DNA of 64,000 nucleotides from Ceratothoa steindachneri (taxonomy: Eukaryota; Arthropoda; Malacostraca; Isopoda; Cymothoidae), in assembly GCA_963969495.1 (NCBI GenBank), contig OZ018318.1, positions 100,865,141 to 100,929,140 of the forward strand. Reading direction: 5' to 3'. The notes under the pieces were generated by a model. It saw nothing but the letters and a program-made list of their open reading frames with translations, made no database searches and had not been told where the DNA came from. A program made the position numbers and the translations under genes. Positions 20,694-30,850 of this stretch are shown in pieces (within the stretch, counting starts at the first letter, position 1; the number at the start of each line of letters is the position of its first letter).

Positions 20694-21124
20694 CTTTGTT
20701 CGCATATACTACATAGTCATAGAAATAGCAACACATTAATAACTACATCATGATATTTACCCAGGACCCAGGCGTCTCTCATCCAAGTACTAATAGTACT
20801 CAACGTAGCTTAACTTCCGCGAGCGAAAGAGAGCGTGTAGATAATGAGAATAAGTATCTATAAAGTTTCGTATTTTTTTAACTACGAATGGAATATATTT
20901 AAAAGTGATTAATTTAAGAATCAGGTACTTATTTTTTTTAAATAATGAGATAAGATTAAAGGTATATTCATCATGACATGCAAAAATATTGCTATTTAGG
21001 GATTCATATATATTTTTTAACTTGATCGATGTATAACTGTTGTTTTCTTTTATAAGTGACAATGATTATTCGGCCTTTGCGCAACGAGATGAAAAGGAGT
21101 TAGACATTTCTCGGCATCAACTAG

Positions 21125-21600
21125 TTTTCCAACCTGATTAACCTCGGCAGCTTTGAATCATCTACTAATTCCTGATCTGATTACGCTCAGCAGCTTTAAA
21201 TCATCTACTAATTCCTGATCTGATTAGGCTCTACAGCTTTAAATCATCTACTAATTTCTGATCTGATTAGCCTCGGCAGCTTTAAATCATCTACTAATTT
21301 CTGACCTGATTAGGCTCTGCAGCTTTAAATCATCTACTAATTTCTGACCCGATTAGCCTCTACAGCTTTAAATCAACTACTAAATTCTGACCTGATTAGC
21401 ATCTGCAGCTTTAAATCATCTACTAATTCCTGACCTGATTAGCCTCGGCAGCTTTAAATCATCTACTAATTTCTGACCTGATTAGCCTCTACAGCTTTAA
21501 ATCATCTACAAATTTTTGACCTGATTAGCCTCTACAGCTTTAAATCATCTTTTAATTCCTCACCTGATTAGCCTCGGCAGCTTTAAATCATCTACTAGAT
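21125..21600. repeat. 43-bp satellite array
   Basis: About 11 head-to-tail units of roughly 43 bp (CTGATTAGCCTCGGCAGC followed by TTTAAATCATCTACTAATT). Units alternate between CTCGGCAG and CTCTACAG versions. Confidence 0.93.
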
Positions 21601-22574
21601 GTTGTTGTACCCATAAAAGACTTTCTTAATATCCGCAGGTACAAATTTTTCATAGTGCGCGAAACCCAAGCGACCCATGGCAAGGCATGCAGAATCCCCG
21701 CCCCTACACGTACAAAACTCCATAATCATGCAATACAGAGTACACACAAGAATCCCATCCCATCATAACCAGAACACCATTACACTAACATCATCCAACC
21801 ACACAACAGAGGATAACATCCAATCTCTTGGTGCAAATCAACCTCATTCTACCGAATATTAACCCAGAACAAACTCCCACGTGACAAATGAATTACTTTG
21901 GTTAGGCGCCGATTCGATCACCACCAAGACCAACATAAATACCACACAGATCCAACTTATACACACTGCCCTCCGTAACCAGAAACATCTTAACATATGT
22001 TCTCAACATATCCGTCAATTGCACACCCAAGACAAAATCCTAAAGATACATGCAGCGGGAGATGTCTGGGAGAACCCTGTCCGGGTCGGGGATGAGGACC
22101 GTCGAGAGTCGAGTCATGGCCTAAGGGATGGACCTTAGCTGGCGGCAACTTAAGGAAGTAAAGTGACATAAGCATGAGTAAGAAAAGGAGGGGGGGGGAG
22201 GATAGTGATAATTCAAAGAAATAAGGTACTCTACTATTAATCCCAGTAGGGTACTTGCTACCACAAAAGGTAAATATGGAAGTTGCTAAGTTGGAAGTAG
22301 AGAATAAGTTTGACTACTTACCAACAGAAAAAGCTACCCTGTTCAATGTAACGGAGTGTAAGTTCTTCGACGAGCCACCACTCTTTAACTTGAGGCTCTT
22401 CTGCCTTAACCATTTCTACCAAATCGTTCGCTATGTCCAAGTGTTGGTAAACGTGGTACTGTTGATATAGGTCACATCGGTGAGTCTCCATCTGCAAAAC
22501 AAACTTTGATTAACACATCGATCATACTCTAAAAAATCCCTCGGTGTTCACATTGATGACAAATTGAAGTTCTC
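21601..22574. other. Unassigned stretch
   Basis: An A/C-rich segment (21660-22060) and a GC-richer patch (22060-22150) have no recognised coding family. Frames here are short and of unusual composition. Confidence 0.35.
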
Positions 22575-22825
22575 AAGGGGGGGGATGGCGAAGCTTTTGT
22601 CACAAGTTGGGAAGGCTAAGGTTTTTACCCGTGTGGGAAGGCGAACGAAGTTTTTGCCCCAAGTGTGGGAGGGCGAAGTTTTATCCCCTGTAGGAGGGCG
22701 AACGAAGCTTAAATTTGAAGTCGGGAAGGCGAAGCTTTTTTTCCCGTGTGAGAGGACGAACAGAGCTTTTTGTCTCAAGTGCAGGAGGGCGAACGAAGTT
22801 TTTTTCGCGTGTAGGAGGACGAACA
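22575..22825. repeat. HindIII-type satellite, left part
   Basis: Units of about 31-33 bp contain GAGGGCGAACGAAGCTT or GGCGAAGCTTTTTT, mostly with an AAGCTT site. The array stops at 22825 and resumes at 28440, on the other side of Element A2. Confidence 0.9.
22818..22825. repeat. Probable target-site duplication of A2, left (GACGAACA)
   Basis: This 8-bp word recurs at 28440-28447, next to the opposite end of the element. Since it is part of the satellite unit, chance repetition is possible. Confidence 0.65.
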
Positions 22826-22842
22826 TTTTTTTTTCCATTGTG

Positions 22843-23100
22843 GTAGCCTATCTGGCGACTGCCTACTTGGGCATAAGTCACCGTACACAACACAGCCTAC
22901 TACTAGGCTATATTAAATAACAATATGTGTAATTAACAAATAATGATAGAAAAAGAACAAAGGCTAAAAAAACATTAACAACGAGAAAAAGCAAAAAGGC
23001 AAGATTTGTTTTTTATAGGAGCCAGTCTGGCGACTGCCGACTTGGGCATAAGTCGCCGGAATCAAGACAACCTAGCACTAGGCTCCTTTAAAATACAAAT
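22843..23100 (-). repeat. Tandem 3' UTR ends of element A2
   Basis: Two copies of the terminal block (GGCGACTGCC..ACTTGGGC, then the GCCTA...TAGGC stem) start about 175 bp apart, near 22853 and 23030. The outer one carries T/C changes that become G-U pairs in the stem (GGTGAC against GTCGCC). Confidence 0.75.
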
Positions 23101-23299
23101 ATGAAAACGATAAAAAAGGAAGATCACAAAAAACAGGAAGCAATCTCCGGCGTCGGGGGGAGGTCCCCCTACCCCCATCGCAGGAGCGTGCGACCTACAA
23201 AAAAACAAATAACAATAAAAAAAAACAGAAACAAAAAAAACTAGTTAAATACAAGGGAGAAGGCCGGCCTCCCCCCAAAAGTCAACAAGTCCACCAGTC

Positions 23300-24300
23300 A
23301 ATGTGCCCGCACTCGTCCCGAATACAAAGGACAGGCGGTAGCAACCCCGCCCATCCCGGTACCGGGACAGGAAACGTGCGCGAAGATCACCTAGACTGGG
23401 ACATTAGACAAGAATGTGCCGAACACTCTGGAGGAGGACGCAGTCGTCGCAATAGGGCGCAGGAAAGCGCTCAATCAAATAGCGATGCGTCACACGAGTG
23501 TGTCCGATTCGCAGACGACAGAAAACGACCTGAAGCGGTCGCGGCATTAGGGGATAGGTCCATGGGAACAGTCGCGGCGCAATGGCACGCAACATTAAGT
23601 TCCCTTCGACCGTCTCCCATCTTCTTTGCCAAGCAGTCCGAAGAGCTGCCCGTATTCCTGCCATGTAGTCGGTGTGAGGAAGAGCGAAACGCTGGTCCGG
23701 TCGCAGAGTCCTCGCGGACTCTTTGGCGCGCTCGTTCCCCACAATTCGTACATGGCCAAGAACCCAGCAGAAGATAATCTCGAAATCTGCCCGGCTCGCC
23801 AAAACCGTGGGTCACGGATATCGCGAACCAGTGGATGAGGAGATTCCAATGCCCCGAGAGCACTCAGGGCGCTTTGTGAGTCGCTATAGATCACAATCCG
23901 GTCTCAGGACCAGGCACGTCGCGTAATCTCCCGTACCGAGTGGTGTATTGCCACCAGCTCGGTTGTGAAGACAGACGCAGCGTCTGGCAGAGCTCCGCTG
24001 ACTTCAAACAGAGGGGATACGGCGTGGAAGCAGACCCCCTCTTGTGACTTGGAGCCATCCGTATACACTGGGCGGTTCCAGCGTGAAACGAGGTGTGCTC
24101 CAAAAAGGTCAAACGCAATACTCCCGGCGCTGTACAAGCTTTGGGAGCAGAGGCGTGGCGACAAATAGCCAAATGTGGTACTCTCCAGGGTGGCATCCTG
24201 AGCAGAACCTAGGGCGCGACCGGATAGAGAGCTATACCTAGCTCTCGAAGGAGTTTCCTGGCCCTAACCCCAAAGGGCTTAGGGTATGACAGGCGTCGCT
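23300..24300 (-). pseudogene. Element A2 ORF2 C-terminal part with RNase H
   Basis: Minus-strand RNase H motifs spread over shifted frames: VYTDGSKSQEG near 24050, IYSDSQSALSALGALE near 23880, FCWVLGHVRIVGNERAKESA near 23750, then HRYLIERFPAPYCDDC and RHILV near 23420. RNase H removes RNA from the cDNA hybrid. Frames change at least twice. The segment shows which parts A1 has lost. Confidence 0.8.
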
Positions 24301-24366
24301 CGGTGGCATAGGCACCGTCGAGATCAGCTGCGGATGCAGTGAGAGCTGTTGGCGACTAAGGAAGGC

Positions 24367-24372
24367 GCCTGC
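24367..24372. other. Internal deletion junction in element A2
   Basis: Left of here the sequence follows A1 at about 9665 and right of here A1 at about 11805. Roughly 2.1 kb, holding nearly all of the reverse transcriptase, is therefore absent. The join lies at GGCGCCTGC, which partly matches both parents (GGCGCCGGG and GATGCCTGC). Confidence 0.8.
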
Positions 24373-24379
24373 TGTTCAG

Positions 24380-24780
24380 ATCTCCAAGCAAGAGAAATGG
24401 CCTCGGCAACCGTGCCACGACGACGGAAGTCCCCCGCGTCGAAGTCAGCTGACGGTGGAATGTACGCAGAAAAGATAGTATACCTCCTATCCAGGTGAAG
24501 CTGCACAGCCACTGCCTGAAAGGAGGTATCTAAAGTGAAAGGAAGAATGGAGACATCATGCCGGGTGTAAACCGCGCATCCCGTGGTGGTGGGGTCGCAA
24601 GACCCTTATACCCCGGGAGGGCGGGCCGGGGGCCAGGTGCCTAGCATGGTCTCCTGCAGAAAAATGGGTAACGGGGAACGGGACGAGACGAGCCTCCGCA
24701 GCTCCTCCCAGCAGGCCCGGAGTCAACGGCAATTCGATGAAGGAATATGCCCTCCAGGCCTAGCTCGGAGGAGACGCGGG
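24380..24780 (-). pseudogene. Element A2 ORF2, N-terminal endonuclease remnant
   Basis: The minus strand gives AVQLHLDRRYTIFSAYIPPS at 24512-24453, followed by the deletion junction. The GDFN and SDH parts of the endonuclease are gone. Homologous to A1 at 11805-12190. Confidence 0.7.
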
Positions 24781-25353
24781 GGCCCCCTTCAAAGAGAAGA
24801 CCCTCACGGGAATGACCGTACGCTTCCCGGAGGCAGAGAGGCAGAACCCCGGGGGCTGTTGGCCGAACAAAGCACTGGAGGTGCTGTCGCCTTCGAGGAC
24901 TTATTGGGGAAAGTTGGGCTCACCATGCGAGTCTTTTCCTCCCTCCGCCTCGAAATCTTAGGTGGGCGTTGCAGGTTCGGAGGCGGGCGGTTATCTTTTC
25001 GAGGAACCACCGTCTCCGATCCTCTCAGCCCACCACTAGGCGTATGCGAAGGAGCCGAAGCTCTTTTCTTGCTGTCCTCCTTTCGCGGGACAGCTTTAGG
25101 AACCCCGGAAGATGGCCTGGCGACCAACTTCAGGGGTGTTGTCTCCTGTGAGTCTAACGACTCGGTGAAGGCGCGTGGCCGTTTCGCCTTACGGCAAACG
25201 GTCACACTGGGGTAGAGGAGGGGGGGAGCCCTGGTTTTAGCCGGGGCTGGGTATGAACCCTTTTTGCTGCCAGCTTTACCAGGGAAGCGCCTGGGTTGAG
25301 TAGAGCCCACAGAAGGGCTCCGAATGGGCGCGGAAACAAACGTGCTCGTTGGC

Positions 25354-26115
25354 CTAGGATGGGCCAGGAGCAGAGGGTGCCTTTCTAACTATTGAGGCAT
25401 AAAACGTCCCAGGCAGAGCCGGGCGCGCGAGGACCAAGTCCTTAGCCTCGCGGAATGAGATTCGATCCTGGGCCTGAACGGCCAGGATTTCTTTCTCAAG
25501 GAGATATGCACCACATTGCTTCAAAGAAGTGGGGTGCGGCTCTCCGCAATTGACACACTTGGCCACACATGATTTAGACTTATCGTGTGCGGCCTTGGAG
25601 CAATTTACACAGACTTCGGGTGACGCCGATATTGCACGTCTACAAGATCGATTCGTAGGCCCGAAGCGGTAACAGTAATAGCACCGCCGCGGCAGTGACA
25701 CGAATGCCTTCACGCGGTAGCGGTACAAACCGGCACGAACCGACTCAGGGAGCTTGCCACAGTCGAACGTAACGAAGAGTGTAGGGGTGGGTCTCGAGGC
25801 CCCTCCCTGTTTTCTTATCACACGTTCGACCTTGACCGCCCCATGGTCAGCCAGCTCTAAGGTGATGTCCTCAATGGAGTAGTCAACGAGTTCCCTCGCA
25901 TAAACTACTCCTTTCACAAAGTTCATGGTAGAGTGCGGCGTCACACTCACCGGGGTACCGTGAAGTGTCCGAAGAGCACTTATCTTGGCCGCCTCTGCGG
26001 GATTCGCTGCATTCGCCAGAAGGCTCCCGTCCGAGAAACGGGTCACCTTCGGCTCTCTTCCAATTGCACTAGCTAATCCTCTCTTCTGATGGATCATGTT
26101 GCCCTTGGCCAACAT
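25354..26115 (-). CDS. Element A2 ORF1, gag-like protein, conserved part (253 codons open)
   Basis: It opens MLAKGNMIHQKRGLASAIG and has the same RNA-binding-like middle as A1. Three Cys/His knuckles follow: CYYCYRFGPTNRSC (the usual His replaced by Pro), CVNCSKAAHDKSKSC and CVNCGEPHPTSLKQC. It continues through the place where A1 has a stop and is therefore the better preserved ORF1. The natural protein probably starts further upstream (N-terminal segment 26632-26255, different frame). Confidence 0.82.
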   Translation of the reverse strand: MLAKGNMIHQKRGLASAIGREPKVTRFSDGSLLANAANPAEAAKISALRTLHGTPVSVTPHSTMNFVKGVVYARELVDYSIEDITLELADHGAVKVERVIRKQGGASRPTPTLFVTFDCGKLPESVRAGLYRYRVKAFVSLPRRCYYCYRFGPTNRSCRRAISASPEVCVNCSKAAHDKSKSCVAKCVNCGEPHPTSLKQCGAYLLEKEILAVQAQDRISFREAKDLVLARPALPGTFYASIVRKAPSAPGPS

Positions 26116-26254
26116 GGTGCCATCAGTGGATCGAATAAAGAGGAAGCGTTTGAAGCCAGCGGGCTAGAAAAAGCCAGGTAACCTCTGAATCACGGGCCCC
26201 GATGTCATCGAGGCTCCACCCTGTGCACTCTTGGTCTTAGTTTTAGTTAGGGGT

Positions 26255-26632
26255 TTAGCACACGGCGGAGGATGGGGGGTCAGATGGGCCAGATGGGCCG
26301 ATCTTGGCTTGGTCGCCTACCAAAGTGGCAGCAGACCCATCCGTCCCCGCAGCCCCCGCGGATGGAGAGGAGCCCTGAGTCTTCTTGGTCTTTTTAGTTT
26401 TTTTCTTTTTCTTTTTTTGGAGAGGGGGGCGGGGAATGAACCCCAGGCCAGATGGACCAGCCTCAGCCAGGTCCTTCTCCGAAATAGAGAAGGTCCTGGT
26501 AGTCGTAGGGGCACCTGTCGGAGGAGATCCCTCCCCTCCTTGTACTGCCTCAGAGACCCTAGCCGTTTGAGGAGGACCTTGCATAGGGGCGGATTCGGGT
26601 TCGGTGTTTGGCGCCGAGCCCGGTTCCCCCAC
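26255..26632 (-). pseudogene. Element A2 ORF1 N-terminal segment with poly-Lys expansion
   Basis: A Pro/Ser/Gly-rich frame matching A1 13682-14161 (SISEKDLAEAGPSGLG), but carrying an A-rich microsatellite (complement of 26383-26420) read as a run of Lys and Thr where A1 has GGGEKQVHSPP. Confidence 0.6.
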
Positions 26633-26978
26633 ATGGAAGGACCTACCGTCTGAGGCTTGGTTTCCTCAAGGACTATGTGTGTCACAAGAGGGGCCTCCAG
26701 TTGGCCATCCCCTCCCAAGACATCGCAGGTCCCGTTGGCTGTATTGTCACTAGACTTGTGTGGGAAGGCACAGGCCTTGACCCCGGCAAAGTTTAATATT
26801 CTTGCGAGCAGGTCTTTTGAGGGAAGCTACCGAATGGGCATGGCTTCCCTCTCCCCCCTAAGCCGTTTACACGAGGAGCGGTCGGCAATGGGCTGCCTGC
26901 TGGCTTTCTTGGCAGTCCCCTTGGAAAGAAAAGAGGGGACTGCCGCTGGAAAAAGGGAGGTGCCCGAAAGCACCTCCA

Positions 26979-28435
26979 GAGAAGGGGGTGAGGGCGAGTC
27001 CCCTTCACCCGTAGGCGAAGGAGAGGAGTAAGCCTCCTCTCTGGTTAGAGAAATATAGAGGGTCCCCTGCGCAAGCACAGGGAGGGGACCTCCATTTTTT
27101 CGGTAGAGCTGCTCGAGGGCGGCTCCGTCGTTGTTATAGATGGAATTAAGGGGAGATGTTTTAATTTTGCATCATTGGGCATGGTGACCCTTTGTTTTAC
27201 GGGACGCAATCACTCACCACCTCTGGCAGTAGCCCACACTGCAAGAGGTGCTTACAGGCCTGGCAGAGCCAGGCGCCGCCATTTGCGACTACCCCTCCCG
27301 CCTGGTGGCCTGGAAGTTCATCGGCATGGCGGCTCCACCTTGAACACGGCGTAAAAAAGATAGATTTTGAAGACGAGAGGAAAAGGGATGTGAGGAAGGT
27401 ATGGTTGGGGATGAAGCAGGTTGTTAAAAGCCAGCCACCCCAGACCGGAGCTCAGGGGTTAGGAAACATTGTCGCCTCCCCCCTCAGCCCCGATCCGGGG
27501 TGGTTGGCTTGAGAAGAAGGTCAGCATCTACCCTGTGAAATTAGAGGCTGACCAGAGAAAGCTGTGGGAGAGGTTGTTTGAAAAGCGACGAAGTAGGGGA
27601 GAAATACAGGCTATCTGAAGGAAGGAAGAGTGGCTAAGCTAGGGCCGGACTGAGCGCTGGATTCCGTCAGCACGGCGGCCAGGATGGCAAATCGCCGCGC
27701 CCCTTACGGGGGAGAAGGGGGTGAGGGGAAGTCCCCTGCACCCGTAGGCGAAGGAGAGGAGTAAGCCTCCTCTCCGGTTAGAGACATATGGAGGGTCCCC
27801 TGCGCAAGCACAGGGGGATACCTCCATTTTTCGGTGGAGCTGCCCGAGGGCGGCTCCGTTGGTGACAGGGGGAATTAAGGGGAGATTTTTATGTTTCTCA
27901 TCATTGGGCATGGTGACCCTATTTGTTTCACGGGATGCAATTGCTCATCACCTCTCGCAGTTGCCGCACTGCAAGAGGTGCTTACAGGCCTGGCAGAGCC
28001 AGGCACAGCCATTTTGGACCACCCCTCCCGCCTGGTGGCATGGCAGTCCATCGGCATGGCGGCTTCTCCTTAGACGCGGCGTAAAAAGATAGATTGTGAA
28101 GAGGAGAGGAGAAGGGATGTGAGGCAGGTATGGGTGGGGATGAAGCAGGTTGTTAAAAAAAAACCCATCCCGAACCGGAGCTCAGGGGTTAGGGAATATT
28201 GTCCCCTCCCCCCTCAGCCCCGATCCTGGACGGTTGGTTGAGAAGGTCAGCATCTACTCTGTGAAATTAGAGGCTGACCAGAGAAAGTTGTGGGAGGTTG
28301 TATGAAAAGCGACGAAGTAAGTAAGAAATACACGCTGTCTGAAAGAAGGAGAAGAGGCTCAGCTGGGGTCGGACGGGGTGCTGATTCCCGTCAGCACGGC
28401 GGCCAGGATGGCAAATCGCCGCGCCTCTTACGGGG
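26979..28435 (-). repeat. Tandem dimer of the Element A 5' UTR unit
   Basis: The unit from GAGAAGGGGGTGAG to CTTACGGGG is present twice, 26979-27711 (733 bp) and 27712-28435 (724 bp), joined exactly at the element's 5' terminal word. A1 has one unit (14415-15150). Confidence 0.85.
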
Positions 28436-28439
28436 GGTT

Positions 28440-29115
28440 GACGAACAAAGCTTTGTTCCAACTGGAGGAGGGGGGGGGGGCGAATCCAGTGCTGGAGGGC
28501 GAACGAAGTTTTTCTCCCAAATGTAGGACAGTGAACGAAGCTTTTTTTCCCCGTGTGGAAAGGCCAACGAAGATTTTGTCCCAACTCTGGGAGGGCGAAT
28601 GAAGCTTTTGTCCCAAGTTGGGCAGGCGAAGCTTTTTTTGTCCTTTGTGGAAGGACAAACGAAGCTTTTGTCTCAAGTGGGCAGGCGAAGCTTTTTTTTC
28701 CTTTGTGGGAGGACAAACGAAGCTTTTGTTTCCCGTGTGGGAGGACAAACGAAGCTTTTGTCCCAAGTTGGGCAGGCGAAGCTTTGTTTTCTCCGTGTGG
28801 GACGGCAAACGAACCTTGTGCCACAAGGGTGGGAGGGTGAACGAAGCTTTTGTCCCAACTGTGGCAGGGCGAAGCTTTATCCCGTGTTGGAGGGCGAACG
28901 AAGCTTTTGTCCCAAGTTGAGAAGGCGAAACTTTTTTTCCCCCGTGTGGGAGGGCGAACGAAGCTTAAGTCCGAAATGTGCAAGGGTGAACGAAGCTTTT
29001 TTTTTCCGTGTGGGAGGGCGAACGAAGCTTTTGTGCCCAGGTTGGGAGGGTGAACCAAACTTTTGTCCCAAGTTGCGAAGGCGAAGCTTTTTGGGGGAAG
29101 TGCGAAGCTTTTGGG
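28440..29115. repeat. HindIII-type satellite, right part
   Basis: About 20 units continue the array at 22575-22825. Two monomer types alternate: CCCAAGTTGGGCAGGCGAAG and CCGTGTGGGAGGGCGAACGA, each followed by CTT plus a T run. Open frames occur on both strands only because unit lengths and composition allow it. Confidence 0.92.
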
Positions 29116-29149
29116 CAGCTGAGTTTAGGTTGGCTTTTTAAGGCTAATG

Positions 29150-29756
29150 TTATTCGAAACGAAAACGATGCCATTCGTTTAACATATCCTCATCGGAGCC
29201 GTCGCTGCTCTCGCGGGTACGGCGTTGTTCTTGTGCGAGGTCGATCTCAGCGAGCGCGGAGACAAACCTTTCCGCGGCGTCGCAAGCTGCTCGCCCATGG
29301 GCGTATACATTGAAACCTACCTCTATGGGGGTAAGTAGCTTCATACGCGCCATGACGAACATAGCCAATCATCCTTCTATCATTTCCTTCACGTCTTCAT
29401 AACATACCCATTCTCTCGTATGTTCCGGAACCATGCCTATGGAGTACCTACTCCAGCGAAAGTATGAGCGAACTAATAGCCATAGAGCCTGACGTAGAGT
29501 ACTCTTGTGCCCTATGGGGATACTCATACCCAGATACCGCTGACGCGGAACCACAAGGGGTTCTACAGTCTCTGGTTAAAACATTACTACCTAACATCCT
29601 GGCCCCCTCCTCTAACGAGAATCGAGCCATAGTTCCTCCAGGCTCGTCAGCGATTTTCATTCTGATCTTTATGTGTATTTCATCAGGTCGGGGGACCTCG
29701 TCCCGACGCAACTTACGACATACCCGAATTACTCGGAAATAAGAATAAGAGTACAA
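29150..29756 (-). pseudogene. Coding-like minus-strand stretch, family unknown
   Basis: Three minus-strand frames overlap in succession: 29756-29448 (PDEIHIKIRMKIADEPGG), 29554-29369 (WLLVRSYFRWSRYSIGM) and 29368-29150 (FNVYAHGRAACDAAERFV). Their composition is protein-like, without low complexity, and each takes over where another ends. This suggests one decayed reading frame. I cannot name a family; it might be part of a retroelement or virus-derived gene. Confidence 0.35.
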
Positions 29757-30008
29757 AGAGCTTCCAAGAAAAAGGTTTTTAAGAGTATTTGTAACCCCTT
29801 CCTCACCCCCACCTCTCCTACATAACTAGAGAATGAAGAGCAACAAAGACTGTAGGCTCCATCCAAGACCAACCCTCAAGATAAAGTGAATGGATACAGT
29901 TTTTATAGAGAAACTGTAGAATATGAAATGATTAGTGTTGGTAGAAACCCTGGTTAAAATTCGGAAAATGCCCACCCTCGATTTTGTGGCCGCGTTCTTA
30001 TAAAATTT

Positions 30009-30169
30009 TCCGAATAAGCAAGATTTTAAGGTACGCTTCGCAAGGTCGATCGGGACCATGAAAGAGAGAGAAATTAAAAAGGAATTCAAAGGACAAAGGA
30101 GAGTTGAGGTAAACACGCGGCGAATATACAATGTATAAATCTTTCATCGACGCAAAAGAATGATGAAAT
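30009..30169. repeat. Direct repeat, copy 1
   Basis: About 160 bp (TCCGAATAAGCAAGATTTTA to GAATGATGAAAT), repeated 346 bp downstream at 30355-30514 with roughly 90 per cent identity by eye. Confidence 0.88.
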
Positions 30170-30254
30170 TAATCCAGCAAACCGCAAGAAACCGAAAAAC
30201 AAGATAATTTTTCTTCGGAAATGTTATTTCCTAATTCGCCAAAATTCCGTACAG

Positions 30255-30337
30255 GGGTGGGATTCAAACCGTGCACACTGAGGCAGCGAACAACCGTTTT
30301 GATCTCAATTAAACCGTCCCTTAGATCACTCGGCTAC
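30255..30337 (-). repeat. tRNA-derived SINE head or tRNA pseudogene (long variable arm type)
   Basis: On the minus strand, box A-like TAGCCGAGTGATCTAAGG is at 30336-30319 and box B GGTTTGAATCC at 30270-30260. The longer distance resembles Leu/Ser tRNAs. It lies between the two direct repeats. Confidence 0.55.
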
Positions 30338-30354
30338 GCGGAAGACAAAACTCT

Positions 30355-30514
30355 TCCGAATAAACAAGATTTTAAGGTATGCTTCGCAAGGTCGATCGGG
30401 ACCATGAAAGAGAGATAAATTAATAGGAATTCAAAGAACAAAGGAGAGTTGAGGTAAACACGCGGGGAATATTTAATGTATAAATCTTTCATGAGCGCGA
30501 AAGAATGATGAAAT
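30355..30514. repeat. Direct repeat, copy 2
   Basis: Second copy of 30009-30169, starting right after the tRNA-like head. Confidence 0.88.
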
Positions 30515-30850
30515 GAAAGGCCTAATGACATGTGGCAATCGTCTTTTGAATTCGAATCTAATGCCAGTCTTTCGAATTATGAATACTACGAATTTATTTA
30601 ATAATAGCCGGGGGTCTGAGGGGTGCAACCCCCTACAATTAAAGGAGGCTATGGAGGGCTTTTGTCCCCATTTAAAAATTACCTTAAAAATTATATAAAT
30701 ACAATATGATGCGATTGCAATAACCTAACAAAAAAACTACCTTTTGGGAATCTGCCCAAGAAAAAACACTCTAAATTAAAAAAAAACTTGTTTTTAAGCA
30801 CCAAAAAATCGAGGGAGGGTGGGCATTTTCCGAAATTTAACCGATACCCT

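Larger units (their letters stand above)
22826..28439 (-). mobile_element. Element A copy A2: internally deleted, doubled ends
   Basis: The same family as A1, on the minus strand, 5.6 kb. The tail is at 22826-22834. It has two 3' ends in tandem (22843 and 23020), an RNase H region more complete than in A1, a large internal deletion at about 24367 that removes most of the reverse transcriptase, part of the endonuclease, ORF1, and two 5' UTR units in tandem. It sits inside the HindIII-type satellite. Without a polymerase it could only have moved with help. Confidence 0.88.
29944..30850. repeat. Repeat unit flanked by an inverted repeat of about 45 bp
   Basis: The left arm near 29949-29986 (TTCGGAAAATGCCCACCCTC) matches the reverse complement of the right arm near 30803-30845 with a few changes. 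The interior holds two direct repeats and a tRNA-like head. The ends are imperfect and no target duplication is evident, so it may be a non-autonomous DNA transposon or two inverted SINE tails. Confidence 0.5.

Noticed and set aside
16840..21600. CRISPR array
   Set aside because: The regular repeats have no unique spacers; units are directly adjacent and diverged, so these are satellites.
22564..22920. Frames of 96-118 codons on both strands in the HindIII satellite
   Set aside because: Repeat-unit translations (GRTKL..., SFVRPPT...) present in several frames; satellite artefacts.
28267..29141. A 263-codon minus-strand and a 180-codon plus-strand frame
   Set aside because: Both lie over the satellite array and consist of translated repeat units.
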